Positions 38,079 through 49,400 of a DNA stretch of 64,000 nucleotides are shown in pieces. Each line of letters begins with the position of its first letter. Within the stretch, counting starts at the first letter, position 1. The translations under genes were made by a program, and so were the position numbers. Under the pieces are notes generated by a model. The model did no database searches. It saw nothing but the letters and a program-made list of their open reading frames with translations, and was not told the origin of the DNA. This DNA is from Reticulitermes lucifugus (lineage: Eukaryota > Arthropoda > Insecta > Blattodea > Rhinotermitidae): the NCBI GenBank assembly GCA_026260175.1, contig JAKCWW010000225.1:50066-114065 (forward strand), written 5' to 3'.

Positions 38079-39538
38079 CTCCACAACGATCATATTTGGA
38101 GACATCTTTGTGTAGCAGTGAAAAGAATTGAACACGGTACTTCACCTTTCTTATTTTGTAAGGCGAATATAAAAACAAGTTCAATTCATTTTGACAGTAC
38201 TGGAGATATTCTTTATCTACATTCGCAGAACAGTCTCGTAATATGTAACTTGCAACGTTAGCAAAACTGTCTTTCGGATGGAATCGTTTAAAAGGACGTT
38301 AGCTAGAAGAATTTTGTATCTTCAGAAAAACCCTGTGTAGAAAAGCACATTGCAGTGTAAGAGTAACAAAATCGTAAATTTTGCCACTCTTTTATTAACT
38401 GTCTACGTCATTAAATATGTAGTCATTGTCAGCAGTATCATTGAAGCAAAAGGCTTTCTTACCTAGTTTCATGTTATTAAATTAGGCCTATATAACAATC
38501 ACAAACCATATGCATTATTAGGGTCTTTTTAACATTCTGTTCATTCCCTGAAAAGTTTTTACTCGAACAAACTCTCTATCGGAATGAACAATTAAGTAAA
38601 CCGTCGACAGTAAAAAGATGAGACAGGGAAAATAGAGTTAAAAATCTCGTCTATCGCTTTATATCTCATCTTTCACGCAAGCATTCCGAAATAATTTTGA
38701 GATTAAGGTCTTTGGTTTTCAGTTTTCAGTTTTGTTTTCGCCTTAATATTAGCTGAATGAAATAGCATTTCGAGCTTCTTATATCTAAGTTCATGAATTT
38801 AGTATGAAAAAATGAAACGTTATCTCTCATAAATTGTAATTTATAGTAAATGTCTACACAATCCCGTGCTCCAAGATTATCTTCCGGCTTGAGAATTAAA
38901 GTGATTGTGTCTGTGTGTGTATTGTTCTATATTAAATCAGGTTCAAATCAAATTAAATTTAGTAAATATGTTGAATCCAAAGCACATTTAATTGGATGTG
39001 ACTTCTGACATCAGGCTTTTACAGGTACATGTCCCCTATATCGGTTTATTAAATGCCATCGATCATCTACTTATGTTTGTGTATTGTACCACAGATGCCA
39101 ACCCATTCTGAGCAACTGTGTTTCGCTCTTTTTCAGTTCCGTCTGTGAATGCTGCGTGATTGTCGATTGCAAAGTGTGCAAACAGTTTCCTTTCTGTTAC
39201 CGAATATAAACGTTACTCTCAACAAAAATGGCAGAGAAACTAAGCTCATGTATTACATTCATGTTTTATTATTTTCGCACACGTTTTGTCTGTTTGAAAA
39301 CCTTCCAAGAACAAGTGTTCGTGTGGATTGTTTTAACGATCCGGATCGAAGTAAATATTGAAGTTCGTTGAAGTAAAGTAAATTTGTTAGCAACCATGTA
39401 TTCGTCACGATAAGGAGAATGTTCAGTCTCCAGAGTAATATAAATTAGAAAAAGACAGAAAACGTGATCGCTTTGTTATATGATAAATTATTCACATTAA
39501 TTAAAAATGAAAAAGTAAATTTATTATGCAAGAGTCGT
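38079..39538. other. Unassigned DNA
   Basis: An acceptor-like CGCTCTTTTTCAG at about 39135 is followed by a short cysteine-rich frame (SVCECCVIVDCKVCKQF, stop soon after), too short and unsupported to call. Confidence 0.4.
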
Positions 39539-39550
39539 TAATTTTAAGAT

Positions 39551-39776
39551 TTTTTTTCCAATGGCTCGACAGCCCCTTGGGGGCCTAGGCCGCCTCATTT
39601 TTCGAGGCTTNNNNNNNNNNNNNNNNNNNNNNNNNNNNNNNNNNNNNNNNNNNNNNNNNNNNNNNNNNNNNNNNNNNNNNNNNNNNNNNNNNNNNNNNNN
39701 NNNNNNNNNNNNNNNNNNATCCTAGTAAGCGAGCGGCCGCAGACCCACGCCTTAGACCGCACGGCCACTGGGATCT
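39551..39776 (-). mobile_element. SINE-A, second copy, with target-site duplication and internal gap
   Basis: Reverse orientation: a T-rich end, CAATGGCTCGACAGCCCC, GGGCCTAGGCCGCCTCATT, then Ns, then the reverse tRNA-like head ending CCGCACGGCCACTGGGATC. It is flanked by a perfect 12-bp direct repeat TAATTTTAAGAT (39539-39550 and 39779-39790), direct evidence of retroposition. The sequence on both sides of the Ns belongs to the same element. Confidence 0.9.
39611..39718. other. Assembly gap, 108 N, inside SINE-A
   Basis: The bounding bases correspond to about 22172 and 22315 of the intact SINE-A copy, so roughly 142 bases would be expected if this copy is collinear. The N count is therefore probably an estimate. 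The gap would hold the B box. Confidence 0.9.
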
Positions 39777-39790
39777 GCTAATTTTAAGAT

Positions 39791-41280
39791 ACCTAGGATA
39801 TTACCTAACTTGAAGAATAAAACGCCTTTTCTTTGCGTACAATTTAAAGAACAACATTATGTGGAGTTGGATAATCGTTAAATATATCGATAAAATACAA
39901 GACAGCGAAATTGATTCCTTACATAAAATATACTGAACTATATTATGACTAATACAATCACAGACCTTTGTGTGTGACAGTTATCTTAAACCGGACACGT
40001 TGCAATGGGATTAAAATATTTTCCTTTAATTTTGTAATGAAAGTATCAAGACAATTATTGCAAGTATCCTTCATAAAAAAAAACCGAAAATATAATTTGA
40101 AGAATGACATCTTCTGGGTTTTGATTTCCTGCAGTCTATTAGAAATTAACTAACGTTTCAGAGGAACGTGCACTTTACTCTGAAATGTTGGTTAACACGC
40201 TTGGTTAACATGGTTATTTATCACGGCATCGCGTCCCAGAGGGCGGACTTCTCTGTAGTCACCTGAGTGCGAATAAACCTAGCTGAGTCAAATAAAAGCC
40301 TAAATATTATAGCCTACTAGCAGATAGTTTCTGTACAGCTTTGCATATTTCACCACGTTGCCAAATATACAATACACAGCACATGCTTCTAACCCATTTT
40401 GAAGATCTGCTTTATCTACAGCTGCACAGAATAGGGTCTAGATTTCTTCACACTTTGAAGTTCTTAATTTGAATTACCCACACGTAATATGAGTCAAATA
40501 TGTGGAAAAAATGCATAGGTTCGATGTAACACGTGGCAGTGCATATAGTAACAACTAGGCTTTAGAGGGTTGTCATTCAGTCTTGCAAACTAAACATGAA
40601 TATTATTTTTTATATTTTCTTTAATTTTCATCCTTCTTTCGTATGAAGAATTTAACTGGCCAGCCTGTAATTACCATAATAGATTATACACGTGGATGTT
40701 CCACTTGTAAATGAACTACGTGATGCAGCAGTTTAGTGGCGTTCTTTTTAAAGGAGGACGTTACGAACAAGGGAAGTAAGGCATTCTGAAGTGTATTAAG
40801 TCACAACGTGGATATTCAGTAGGGTCATTACGTGATACAAAGCTCGAACGAGTTCCAATAGCCAGTCAGTTTCGTTTACTATTAGCTGTCAGATGGCTAT
40901 AAATTGTGAGAAATCTCATCGTCATTATTATTGCCACATCACACCTCAATTTCCGGTCAGTAGTGTAGTTTCGACGCAGGAGGTCTTATATAAATGTATA
41001 CTTGAATGAAGAAGAAGATAAGGTACTAAAAATCAAGTTAACAATCAATTTAAAAGAATGTTTGACTTCCGTGTTGTGTTTATTTTGATAGAAGAATAGG
41101 ACAGAATGCTTGTATTGTTAGAGTTTGAAAAGCTGCTTACAGCTTGACGTTCTGTGCCTCCTGTGACATGCTGCTGACTTTTCTTCACACACTTGACTAT
41201 ACTGCTGCTTAGAAAGGTTCCTCCTGTTGTGTAAGACCAGCTCAAACTGTTATTACAAGCACTAACATTTCATAAAGTAT
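39791..41280. other. Unassigned DNA
   Basis: No supported gene or repeat. Confidence 0.45.
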
Positions 41281-41281
41281 G

Positions 41282-41370
41282 TACAGGGTACTTTGCAAAA
41301 GGAGAAACAATTTGCTGGGGGAGGAATATTCTTGAGCGTCGATCTGGCCTATCCGTGTGTTTCCTTTACA
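41282..41370. mobile_element. Remnant of the CAGGGT-ended mariner-like repeat, next to a LINE
   Basis: TACAGGGTACTTTGCAAAAG at about 41283 resembles the terminus TACAGGGTGTATGTAAAGG at 8569. Facing it, GTGTGTTTCCTTTACAT (41355-41371) is the complement of the next part of that terminus (ATGTAAAGGAAACACA). The facing terminus breaks off at the LINE's A-tail, which suggests the LINE inserted into it. Only about 90 bp remain. Confidence 0.4.
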
Positions 41371-41985
41371 TTTTTTAAATTATTTATTGAAGATTACAAT
41401 TTACAATATGTACAGTATACAAGGAAAAAGTTACAGAATTGTTCCGATCACCAATTTAACTAAAATCAGTACATGGACCAAAAGTTATACAAAGGGAAAA
41501 ATAAAATAGTATTAGTGAAAAATACTAAAAAAAACACTACGCCTGATGGTGAGCTGGTTTACAGTAGTATATGTTTCGGTCTTTTATGTTTGTAGATTTT
41601 ATATACAGAGTTTAGGTCGGCTAGTGTATAATTACCTATTTGTTGGACCAAAGGGTTAGAATGAAATGGGCATTTAGTAAAAAATTTGGCCGTCATGTGG
41701 TGAATGAAGTCTCGAAGAGATTCAATATTAAGGGAGTCGTGCAAATGGGAGATGGGAGTTATCCTGGGATAGTCTCCGATAATGCGCAAGCTCTTGTTTG
41801 GACGACTTGGAGTTTGAAGTAATTTGAATTACATGTGTTATTCCAGACAGGGGCGTCGTATGTAAGAAGAGATTTATATAGTGTTAATTTGGAGGTTTGT
41901 GAGAGTGTGGAGTCTCGATTAAGGAGAGGGAAGATGTTACAAAGAGTACTTGTGGCTTTGTTTTCTTCACATCTAACAGTGTTCG
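41371..41985 (-). mobile_element. Jockey-like LINE, 3' end with decayed reverse transcriptase tail
   Basis: Read on the minus strand: KATSTLCNIFPLLNRDSTLS, QTSKLTLYKSL, LTYDAPVWNN, FKLQVVQTRA; after a frameshift near 41790, LRIIGDYPRITPISHLHDSL, NIESLRDFIHHMTAKFFTKC, PFHSNPLVQQIGNYTLADLN and YKHKRPKHILL, stop at 41559-41561. The LQVVQ...LRIIGDYPR, NPLV..IGNYTLADL and YKHKRPKHILL signatures are the usual C-terminal end of insect jockey polymerases. The usual IRPI before LTYD is missing. A 3' UTR of about 170 bp follows, with AATAAA (41383-41388 reversed) and an A-rich end. Severely 5'-truncated, dead. Confidence 0.85.
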
Positions 41986-42975
41986 ACCAAGGGGGAGCTT
42001 CTAATAACCTTCGGAAACATCAACGTGCGGTAGTTTCGAAGGCTGACCTTTTAAACCTCTGCCGTCAGTGATTCAAACACAGTGGTTCTGTGAAGTCAAC
42101 TTCTGAACAACATCAACAAAACAGTAACAACCATAAGTTAAGCAGATTACATATGCAATCAGGCTGTCATTTACAGTACAAAATTTTCCTAAAAAATGTA
42201 ATTATTATGTAAGGTTTATTTTGTACATGAAGCATGTCGTCTTAGATATGATTATTAACCAAATGCATATGGATCTACAATAAATAAAAATTACTGGGTG
42301 ACAACAATGTTATACGTCTGCCGCCCTCGCTACTGTTGCGACGTAAAGAAAGTAGGTCGGTTCACATCATAACACCAATAAAAGTGGGTTGTGCTGCTGA
42401 CAAAAACGATTCCAGTTTTGTGATTATTTTGTAATTACTGAACAAGTATAGAGATTATGAGGATCTGAATTGTGAGACGACAATAATATATTATTACATA
42501 CGTCATTTGTAGTGTCCCATCGTTGGTATTTTAAGTTTTCAAAAGCTATTTGCATTTCTGAATTTTTTTGTTATGAATATTTGGATTCAAGGCAGAATAA
42601 AATTTGAATATTAAGAGACGTCCGGTAATATGATCGAAAATTATATTTTACTTGAAAGCTTGTGCCCCACTATTTTTTAAATCCTGTATTAATTCTGACG
42701 TTGGCTGGCTAACTGTTCCATTTTACTTGGATCTGTTTATTTTAATTTTTATTATATTTTCGTATTCCTGTTTTCAGTCTGATATATGCAAAAAGCGTTA
42801 AACGAATTCAAGTGACAACCTACCCTTCCATAGTAAATAAGTTAGCTACATATGAACAACTTTTACCTGCTTTCGGGACAGGTTGTTCGGATTTGCATTT
42901 TCGCATTTTTCAAAAGTGTGCCGACTCAAACTTTAAATGTTTCTGACTCTGGCATAGTGTAATTGACGTGACTGA
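41986..42975. other. Unassigned DNA
   Basis: Upstream limit of the LINE is approximate; beyond it no gene or repeat is recognisable. Confidence 0.4.
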
Positions 42976-43192
42976 TACTTTGGATATTGTTCATCGTCTC
43001 AGGCAAAAAACCTTCAGCGTTTCGGAGAATAGATCTGTTTCCATCTTCAAGGGGAAAGATTAGAGGTAAATCTACTCTCAAGGACCCACCAAAGTATATT
43101 TTCCCTCTCCCATATACACCTGAAGATGGGGACAGATCCATTCTACGGAACGGCGGATTTTAGCTTGAGGCGATGGACGATGTCCAAAATAT
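42976..43192. repeat. Foldback element, subfamily F, both arms present
   Basis: The left arm TTTGGATATTGTTCATCGTC (from about 42978) pairs with the right arm containing GGACGATGTCCAAAAT (43174-43189). Inner parts pair as CGGAGAATAGATCTGTTTCC with GGGGACAGATCCATTCTACG. Each arm, read outward from the centre, carries TGAAGATGG then (C)GAAACG or GGAACGG. The centre includes AGGACCCACCAAAGTATA, conserved at 36340-36530. The 148-codon plus-strand frame starting at 43126 begins in this repeat and is not a gene. Confidence 0.65.
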
Positions 43193-43995
43193 TAATCACG
43201 TTTTCCGATTCAAGTTTCAAACTTCATGTAAGCCAGTACGTTTTCGGATATGCGTACGTAATTCGTAGTAACACTTTTCCTACTCTCCTATCTTTACCGC
43301 AGACTCACAAGAATAAGCGAAGTAGTGTTTCATCACAGTGTTCACAACGACTCCCCATCTGGCGTTGTGTGTATGTGTGTGTGTGTGTTTGGAGTACAAA
43401 TGGCCGAAGAGTGAAAATTAGTGACATCGTTTACTTGGCAAGATATCAGGTTCGTAGTGTTTTGATAAAATACCCGAGGAAATTATTTATTGCCGAAAGT
43501 TTCCCCAAAAAGATCGATTTGTTGATTTCCAGTTTTGAATGGCAGCGGAGAATGGTTTGCAGTGCCTACTGAAGAACATCTGTTCCGCCACTGCTGCCTG
43601 CTCCAGCCGTCAGTGAGAACTTTTTAATCGTGAAAAACAGTGCATTAGAAAGCGGGTATTTGACGGCGATGTCGGAGCCTGTGTACCGCTATGGTTCGGT
43701 GTGGAGGCGAAAGACTTGCCACCAGCAGACCAAACCCGTTGTCGAGCCTAATATGGATGGGTGATGGACAAAGGCCAGCAGTAGTTCTCTTCCCACACAC
43801 ATGACTCTCACTCTCTCCACATATAAAATATTGCCTATGATAAATTCTCCATGTAAGTCCTCAGAGGTTAAAGTGTCTTACGTTCTGTAATTGCTATTCT
43901 TAAAGCGAGTCGAATGTTTTGGGATAGAAATTTTTAAACCCAAAAAATTTGAAATTATGAACTAAAGCCTTTAGACATTCTCTTTTTCGAGATTT
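43193..43995. other. Unassigned DNA
   Basis: No supported gene; contains the TG run at 43366-43390. Confidence 0.4.
43366..43390. repeat. (TG)n microsatellite
   Basis: Short GT run, about eleven units with interruptions. Confidence 0.8.
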
Positions 43996-43996
43996 G

Positions 43997-44175
43997 AGGC
44001 TCAGGCAGCGGTGTTGCTGAAGATTCAAGTGTCTTGGGATGTTAAAATGTGTTTATTGGTAAAGAGTTAACAGATATTTGGAAGCATAGTTATGCCTTCA
44101 TCTTCTGGGTCAGATAATTATGTACCAGTCGACACGGTGCAACATCCCAGAAGACACAAATTCTTAGATTCTCTT
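43997..44175. repeat. Foldback-family element, CTTCTGGGATGTT type
   Basis: GTGTCTTGGGATGTT (44029-44043) is the imperfect complement of AACATCCCAGAAGACAC (44141-44157). On the minus strand the right arm reads VFWDVAPCRLV, the characteristic spurious peptide of this repeat family. No coding capacity of its own. Confidence 0.6.
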
Positions 44176-46157
44176 TTATAATTCTGTTTGTATTACACAA
44201 TTCCATTGTCTTTTGAAAAAGAATCAAGATTAGTACAGCGCGAAACAAATTATGTGTTTGGAGACACATATATACATATAGGCCTATGTGTGTGTGTGTA
44301 CGTAAGGGCACATGTGTGGCTGGTCGTAAATATACGTTTCTCTGTTTTCAGTATTTACTTTGTTTATTCACTTTGTGTATTTCGATTGTATGTAAGCATG
44401 GACTGAAGAATTATCTGGTGTATTTGTCTTCGTTAGGCCCGAATTCCGTAAAAAGTAAAGACATTTAAATTTTATTTTAAACATAAAGGAGCTTTCAATG
44501 AATTCCGGTCATTAAATATTCTGACTAAAACATCAGTGGTCAGTCGCTTTGCAATTATGATTTCAATAAATATGTTGTGTTTAACTAGTATCTAGTATGC
44601 ATTTACCAGTATCATATTACAGACACTAGATTTAAATAATTTACTGCAAGGTAATTGTGGGCTACATGTAGGAATCGCTAGTGGAGAAATTTGCATTATA
44701 TAGGCAATATTATTTTCTGGCATTTAAGGTTTTCTGTAAGCAAGTTTATTGTCTCACGGAATGTGTAATTTGAAATTCGACTTTTCTTGTAATGTCTTGG
44801 AATGAAGTATGAATATATGATGCATTATGGGAACATTTCTATATGTGTGTAGCGTGTAGCGTGTCAGGCGGGGTGACGGTCACGAATTCCGCCCAGCATT
44901 CAGATGTGCGCATTACGGTACTTTCACGTAACTGTATCGTACTCAGTAGGTCCACTCGACGAAACTCTAGTAGCAGGTACCACTTTACAATCGACTCGCG
45001 TTTCCTGCTTCTTTTAAATCATTGTAATTCTCATTATATGCCGCTAGTTTATCTGCCTGTCTCTTTTCCTTCTTAGTGCTCGAGTACTGTTGTAATGTCC
45101 TTGTCAAAGAACCCACGTTTGAGAGATGTCTTTTAGGCTAGAGATAGGGCTACATTTCTGGTTACGTTACTGGTGAAGTAAAGAGTGAGCTGTGGCTAAA
45201 CTTAAACACTCGCTTTGACAAAAATATGAACTTTCAACAACTTTCTGTTGAAAATGAAGCAGCGAATCCTGTAGTGTTTTGTATACTATTCGTAACTTGT
45301 AATACATTTTAGGCTACAAGAACTGCAACTGTGTTTTCAGACACAGTTCAGTTATTTCAGTCATTTACGTAACAACATCAACTTCACGTGTTTGTATTTA
45401 GTGTATATTTAATTCCAAGATATTACAAGAAAAAACGAATTTTTATAGTTAAAAAGTCAGTAAGATAGCATTTTTTGCAAGTAAGTCCTTATTAGAATCA
45501 ATATTAGTTTGGCTGCAGTTTTTGCTGCACCAGTGTTGGGCGATCTTACAAGTATAACTCATAGAGTAATTTGTACCTACATGTAATAAAAATATAAGAG
45601 TGCCTCAAGTCGTACTGTTTCAAAGTAAATAAAGTTTAGATAGCTGAAGGATCGATACTTTTCTGAATTGAAATAAATGGAAAGTAGGGCAGGTTTGCTT
45701 TGGATATTTTTGTACCGTGCCTGTGTTTTCTGAACAGGTAGCAGATATAAGAATTTCACTTATATCTTACATTGAAAGATTTTTCGATACTGCTTCTAAT
45801 ATCGGGAGAGAGTTCTGGGCAATAAAACTGTAGACTTTCTTCAAGCAAGTATGCCAAAAATAAAAACAAATACGATCACTCCAAGAAAACTTCCCAGTTT
45901 ATGGGAAAACTCAGAGATTTCGTACCGGTACTACATGGAAGCGTACATTTAGCTAAGCAGCATTACTTCATATGCCTTCATGGTCTGATCATTGACATTC
46001 GTTACAGTGCCTGGCATTTACGTTTCTATTAAATGCACGTAACTTACAATTTAATTCATAAGAATTTGTTCACTGGCATCTGGACTCTTCTCTCCAAACA
46101 CAGGCTACCACTTTGCCTTCCAAATAACACTTGAGTTATTTATTATTTATTTATTGT
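44176..46157. other. Unassigned DNA
   Basis: Short TG run near 44286; no supported gene or transposon. Confidence 0.45.
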
Positions 46158-46437
46158 GGGTCGGGATAGCTCAGTCGGTATAGCGACTCGCTACGGGCTG
46201 GACGGTCCGGAGATCGGATCCCGCTGGGGGGGGGGCGAGATTTTCCGCACCCGTCCAGATCGGCCCTGGGGCTCACCCAGCCTCCTGTACAATTGGTTCC
46301 GGGTTTCTTTCCCGCGGGTAAAGCGGTCGGGACATGACGCTGAACACCCACGCTCATTTAGCGCCGAGATTAAAGAAAGAGTAGAGCTATACCTTTACTC
46401 CCCTTCTGGGCCTTCATGGCCTGTTCTAGGGTGAACT
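46158..46437 (+). mobile_element. SINE-B, best full-length copy
   Basis: A tRNA-like head: GGGATAGCTCAGTCGGTATA (A-box region), GCGACTCGCTACGGGCTGGA, and a B-box-like GAGATCGGATCCC (about 46210-46222). The body has CACCCGTCCAGATCGGCCC, GGGGCTCACCCAGCCTCCTG, TTCCCGCGGGTAAAGCGG, TTTAGCGCCGAGATTAAAG, and ends CCTTCATGGCCTGTTCTAGG then GTGAACTTTACG. A G10 run (46226-46235) follows the head. Overlapping open frames on both strands are artefacts. This copy serves as the reference for the five others. Confidence 0.9.
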
Positions 46438-49400
46438 TTACGTTTACTTTATATTTATTTATTTTTCATTATTATTAATTATTTATTACGTATTTCTGTT
46501 ATATGTTCAATAGGCACTGATACCGTGAATATGTGACTTCACAAATTTTGTTTCTTAAGCTTGTATTACATGTAGGATTAATTACAGTTACACATATATT
46601 GACAGCTACATGATGTCAGGGATGTACGCTTTTCTAATACCCGTCGTAGCTTTCCCATTCCCTTCAGAAGGATGCCAGAACATAAGCCACATAAAGCACA
46701 CTTCACCTGTTGTTCATCATTTATAATAATCCCACTATGACTCGTGTTACAGTACCCCACATAACCTGAAGAATGACGCAATGTCACAAAATAGCCCAGT
46801 ACACTAACATGACAGCAAACATGTCACACTGGACGCGCTAAATGTGCTTCGCAATGGTCAAGCTAAACAGCAGGTTGCTGTGGCTGCCCACTAGACTTTG
46901 TTCCGTCGTGACAAATTCCAGGTCACTAGGACCATCTCGATTAGACCACGAACGCTTTCTTCCCTATTCTTTCCAGTTTATCATTCACCAGTCGTCATAT
47001 CATCAACGCTGTACATTTCGGGTTACTGAGAGCCTTGTGAAAAAAAATAACAAAGTAATCACGCTGCTCAGTGAATGGAACTGTATTTAGGCTACAAAGT
47101 CTCAAATGCAACTCATTTGCAATGCTGGAAATAAGGTAGTTGCTTTCGCGTCGTACCTCCGCTCCTGCCCAGTACGGCAGTATAGGCCCGCTGCAGCTTT
47201 GATACATTTTTGCATTTGAGGTCTGCTCGAATATAGCAAAGTTAATTTGGTCCGAATTTTGAGCGAATTAGATTATTTCATGGGCAGTAAAGCATTTGAT
47301 GTTATTTGCAGATATATAGTAGTATCCCCTCGTTGCGACAGTAACACCCTAAAAAGAATAAGATTGAGGGAAGGTTATTGTAAGGGATGCAACACTGTTT
47401 CACTGAGATCTCACCTCGTGCACGTTTTGACACACGTTTGTTACTGCTGATCCGTTCGTAAGTTAAAAATCCACTGCGGACTGCTACCCGGTACGGCGAC
47501 TTATTCATGAATTTAACGAATTTTATTCACTGTGTCACAAGCATAGCGCACGTGAATACAAAATCGTGATACAGTATAAAATCTTTGGTAAAAGAGATTC
47601 TGTGTTTTAACAACGCTGAACGTTTCTTTTCCCAGTGAAAAACGTGTTAGAAAACAGTAATCGCTTTCTTCTAGTGCTTTGCACCATGGCCCATAATTTG
47701 TAGACATCTTATATACGAGTATTTGATGGACGTAATGTGGAATGTTCCTAAATATAGCAGATTCGTAAGCAGGAAAGCAATGTGTTTATTTTGTACCTTC
47801 TTTACAGCCACGAAGGAAAGAGCTGCTTTACTGGTAAATCCACTTAGTCATTTTTCCACAGAGAGGGTTGCACATTCCACGTGAACAGAATGACCATAGA
47901 CCTCTACGCTAATGTCAGAGAAACGCGACCCTCTTCATATTTACACCCTTAAGATCCACCGCCGCTCAGCTATCCCGTGAAGAGAGGAAATTTTCAATTT
48001 ATCGTCATTTTAACCAATGGATACTAACAAAACATGCATGGCCCTGCCATAGACAAAACTGTTAGTCCCCGGCATCTCAGCTCGGAGACTCGGTTTAGTG
48101 AGGATCCCAGTGGCACTGTGGCTGGATTGACCAGTTGTGAAATTAATACTCCATACTCATCTGCGATCAGTGACTGGTACGAAAGTTGTACAGGAAACCA
48201 AACGCACATTTTATGTTAAATAACTTTTTTTTCCGAAAATCGTGCCGTTATGAGATCATGTGGAAAAATATGGTACAGCCAGACAGGCCACACATGGCAA
48301 TATAATACGGTGCATGCTCGTTGCATGCTGGATAACTAAGGCTACAGACATACACTCATAATATGTAATACTTATTGCTTTTCCATGGCAAAAGTGGTTA
48401 CACGAACACGTCTCAATATTAACGTTTAAACGTACGTATTGTAAAATTTGTATTATTGCTGACAACTGTTTTAAATTAGAATAGCGTTTTCTTTAAACAT
48501 TACGCTTTCTAAAAACTAATAAACCAGTAACTAAACATCAAAGTATCAGTCAAGTGTTAGCCAATGAGATCAGAATTGTATTGGATCGTGACCGAAATTT
48601 TCTCAACGCACAATTTGGTTGCAAAACAAAGATGTGGATTATGCTTGAAATAAAATATTCCGAGTAGAGCAACTAATGAAACATCCATTTCTAAATTCCA
48701 GTGAGTTGATTACCTTAAATAATTAGGAATTTTCACGCCGCAGTCATAGACTAACAATGCACTTAAATAATTCCTGATATGTTTTATTATTAATTATGTT
48801 ATATCTTTAGAAAAATCGAATAAATATCTTATTAGGATCTATGGACAAATGCACCTTCTACTACAGAAGAAACACATAGTTGATACCAATCAAAAGATAA
48901 AAAAAACTCGCAATTTCAATCCTCCACACCTACTTCCACAGTACAGGGCAGAACAAATGTAAATCACAATTACTGTTTGTGTGGATTTGTAAGCTCCTCA
49001 AACCAGTAACGTTGGAATTTAAACTGGACAATTTTTTATCAGTAACAAAAGATAAGACCGCTAGTTCACACACACTCACACATGTTCAATTACTGATATT
49101 GATCTGTAATTTAATTTTATACTGCACTGCCGGGTCTCAACTGGCAGAATAATAAGTAAGCTGCAAATTAAGACGCAGAACGTGCCCATTGATATGAATA
49201 AAGGGCAGTGATTTGTTTGAATACTAAGGATGATGTCGATATAGTGTATCCTTGCAGCTGAATTATTGTGAGAACAATAGAGGTACTGGCCCGACGTTAC
49301 TGGAGGCTGTATGGAGGGTCAATGTCCGCTCGAAATTGGTTTCTTCAAGTTTACAGTCGCTTCGTCTCTCCTCACCTGACTCCTCTCTCCCAAATACCCA

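Noticed and set aside
39136-39210. Cysteine-rich short exon (SVCECCVIVDCKVCKQF)
   Set aside because: Only about 23 codons before a stop, with no second supporting feature.
43126-43572. 148-codon plus-strand open frame
   Set aside because: Its start lies in the right arm of a foldback repeat also present at 36340-36530, and the rest is unrecognised.
46158-46230. tRNA gene on the plus strand
   Set aside because: Same reasoning: the tRNA-like head of SINE-B, repeated at 27.3 and 34.1 kb with the same body.
47809-47834. 26-base micro-exon between CCTTCTTTACAG and GGTAAAT
   Set aside because: Good splice strings but too short to test by reading frame; such pairs arise often by chance.
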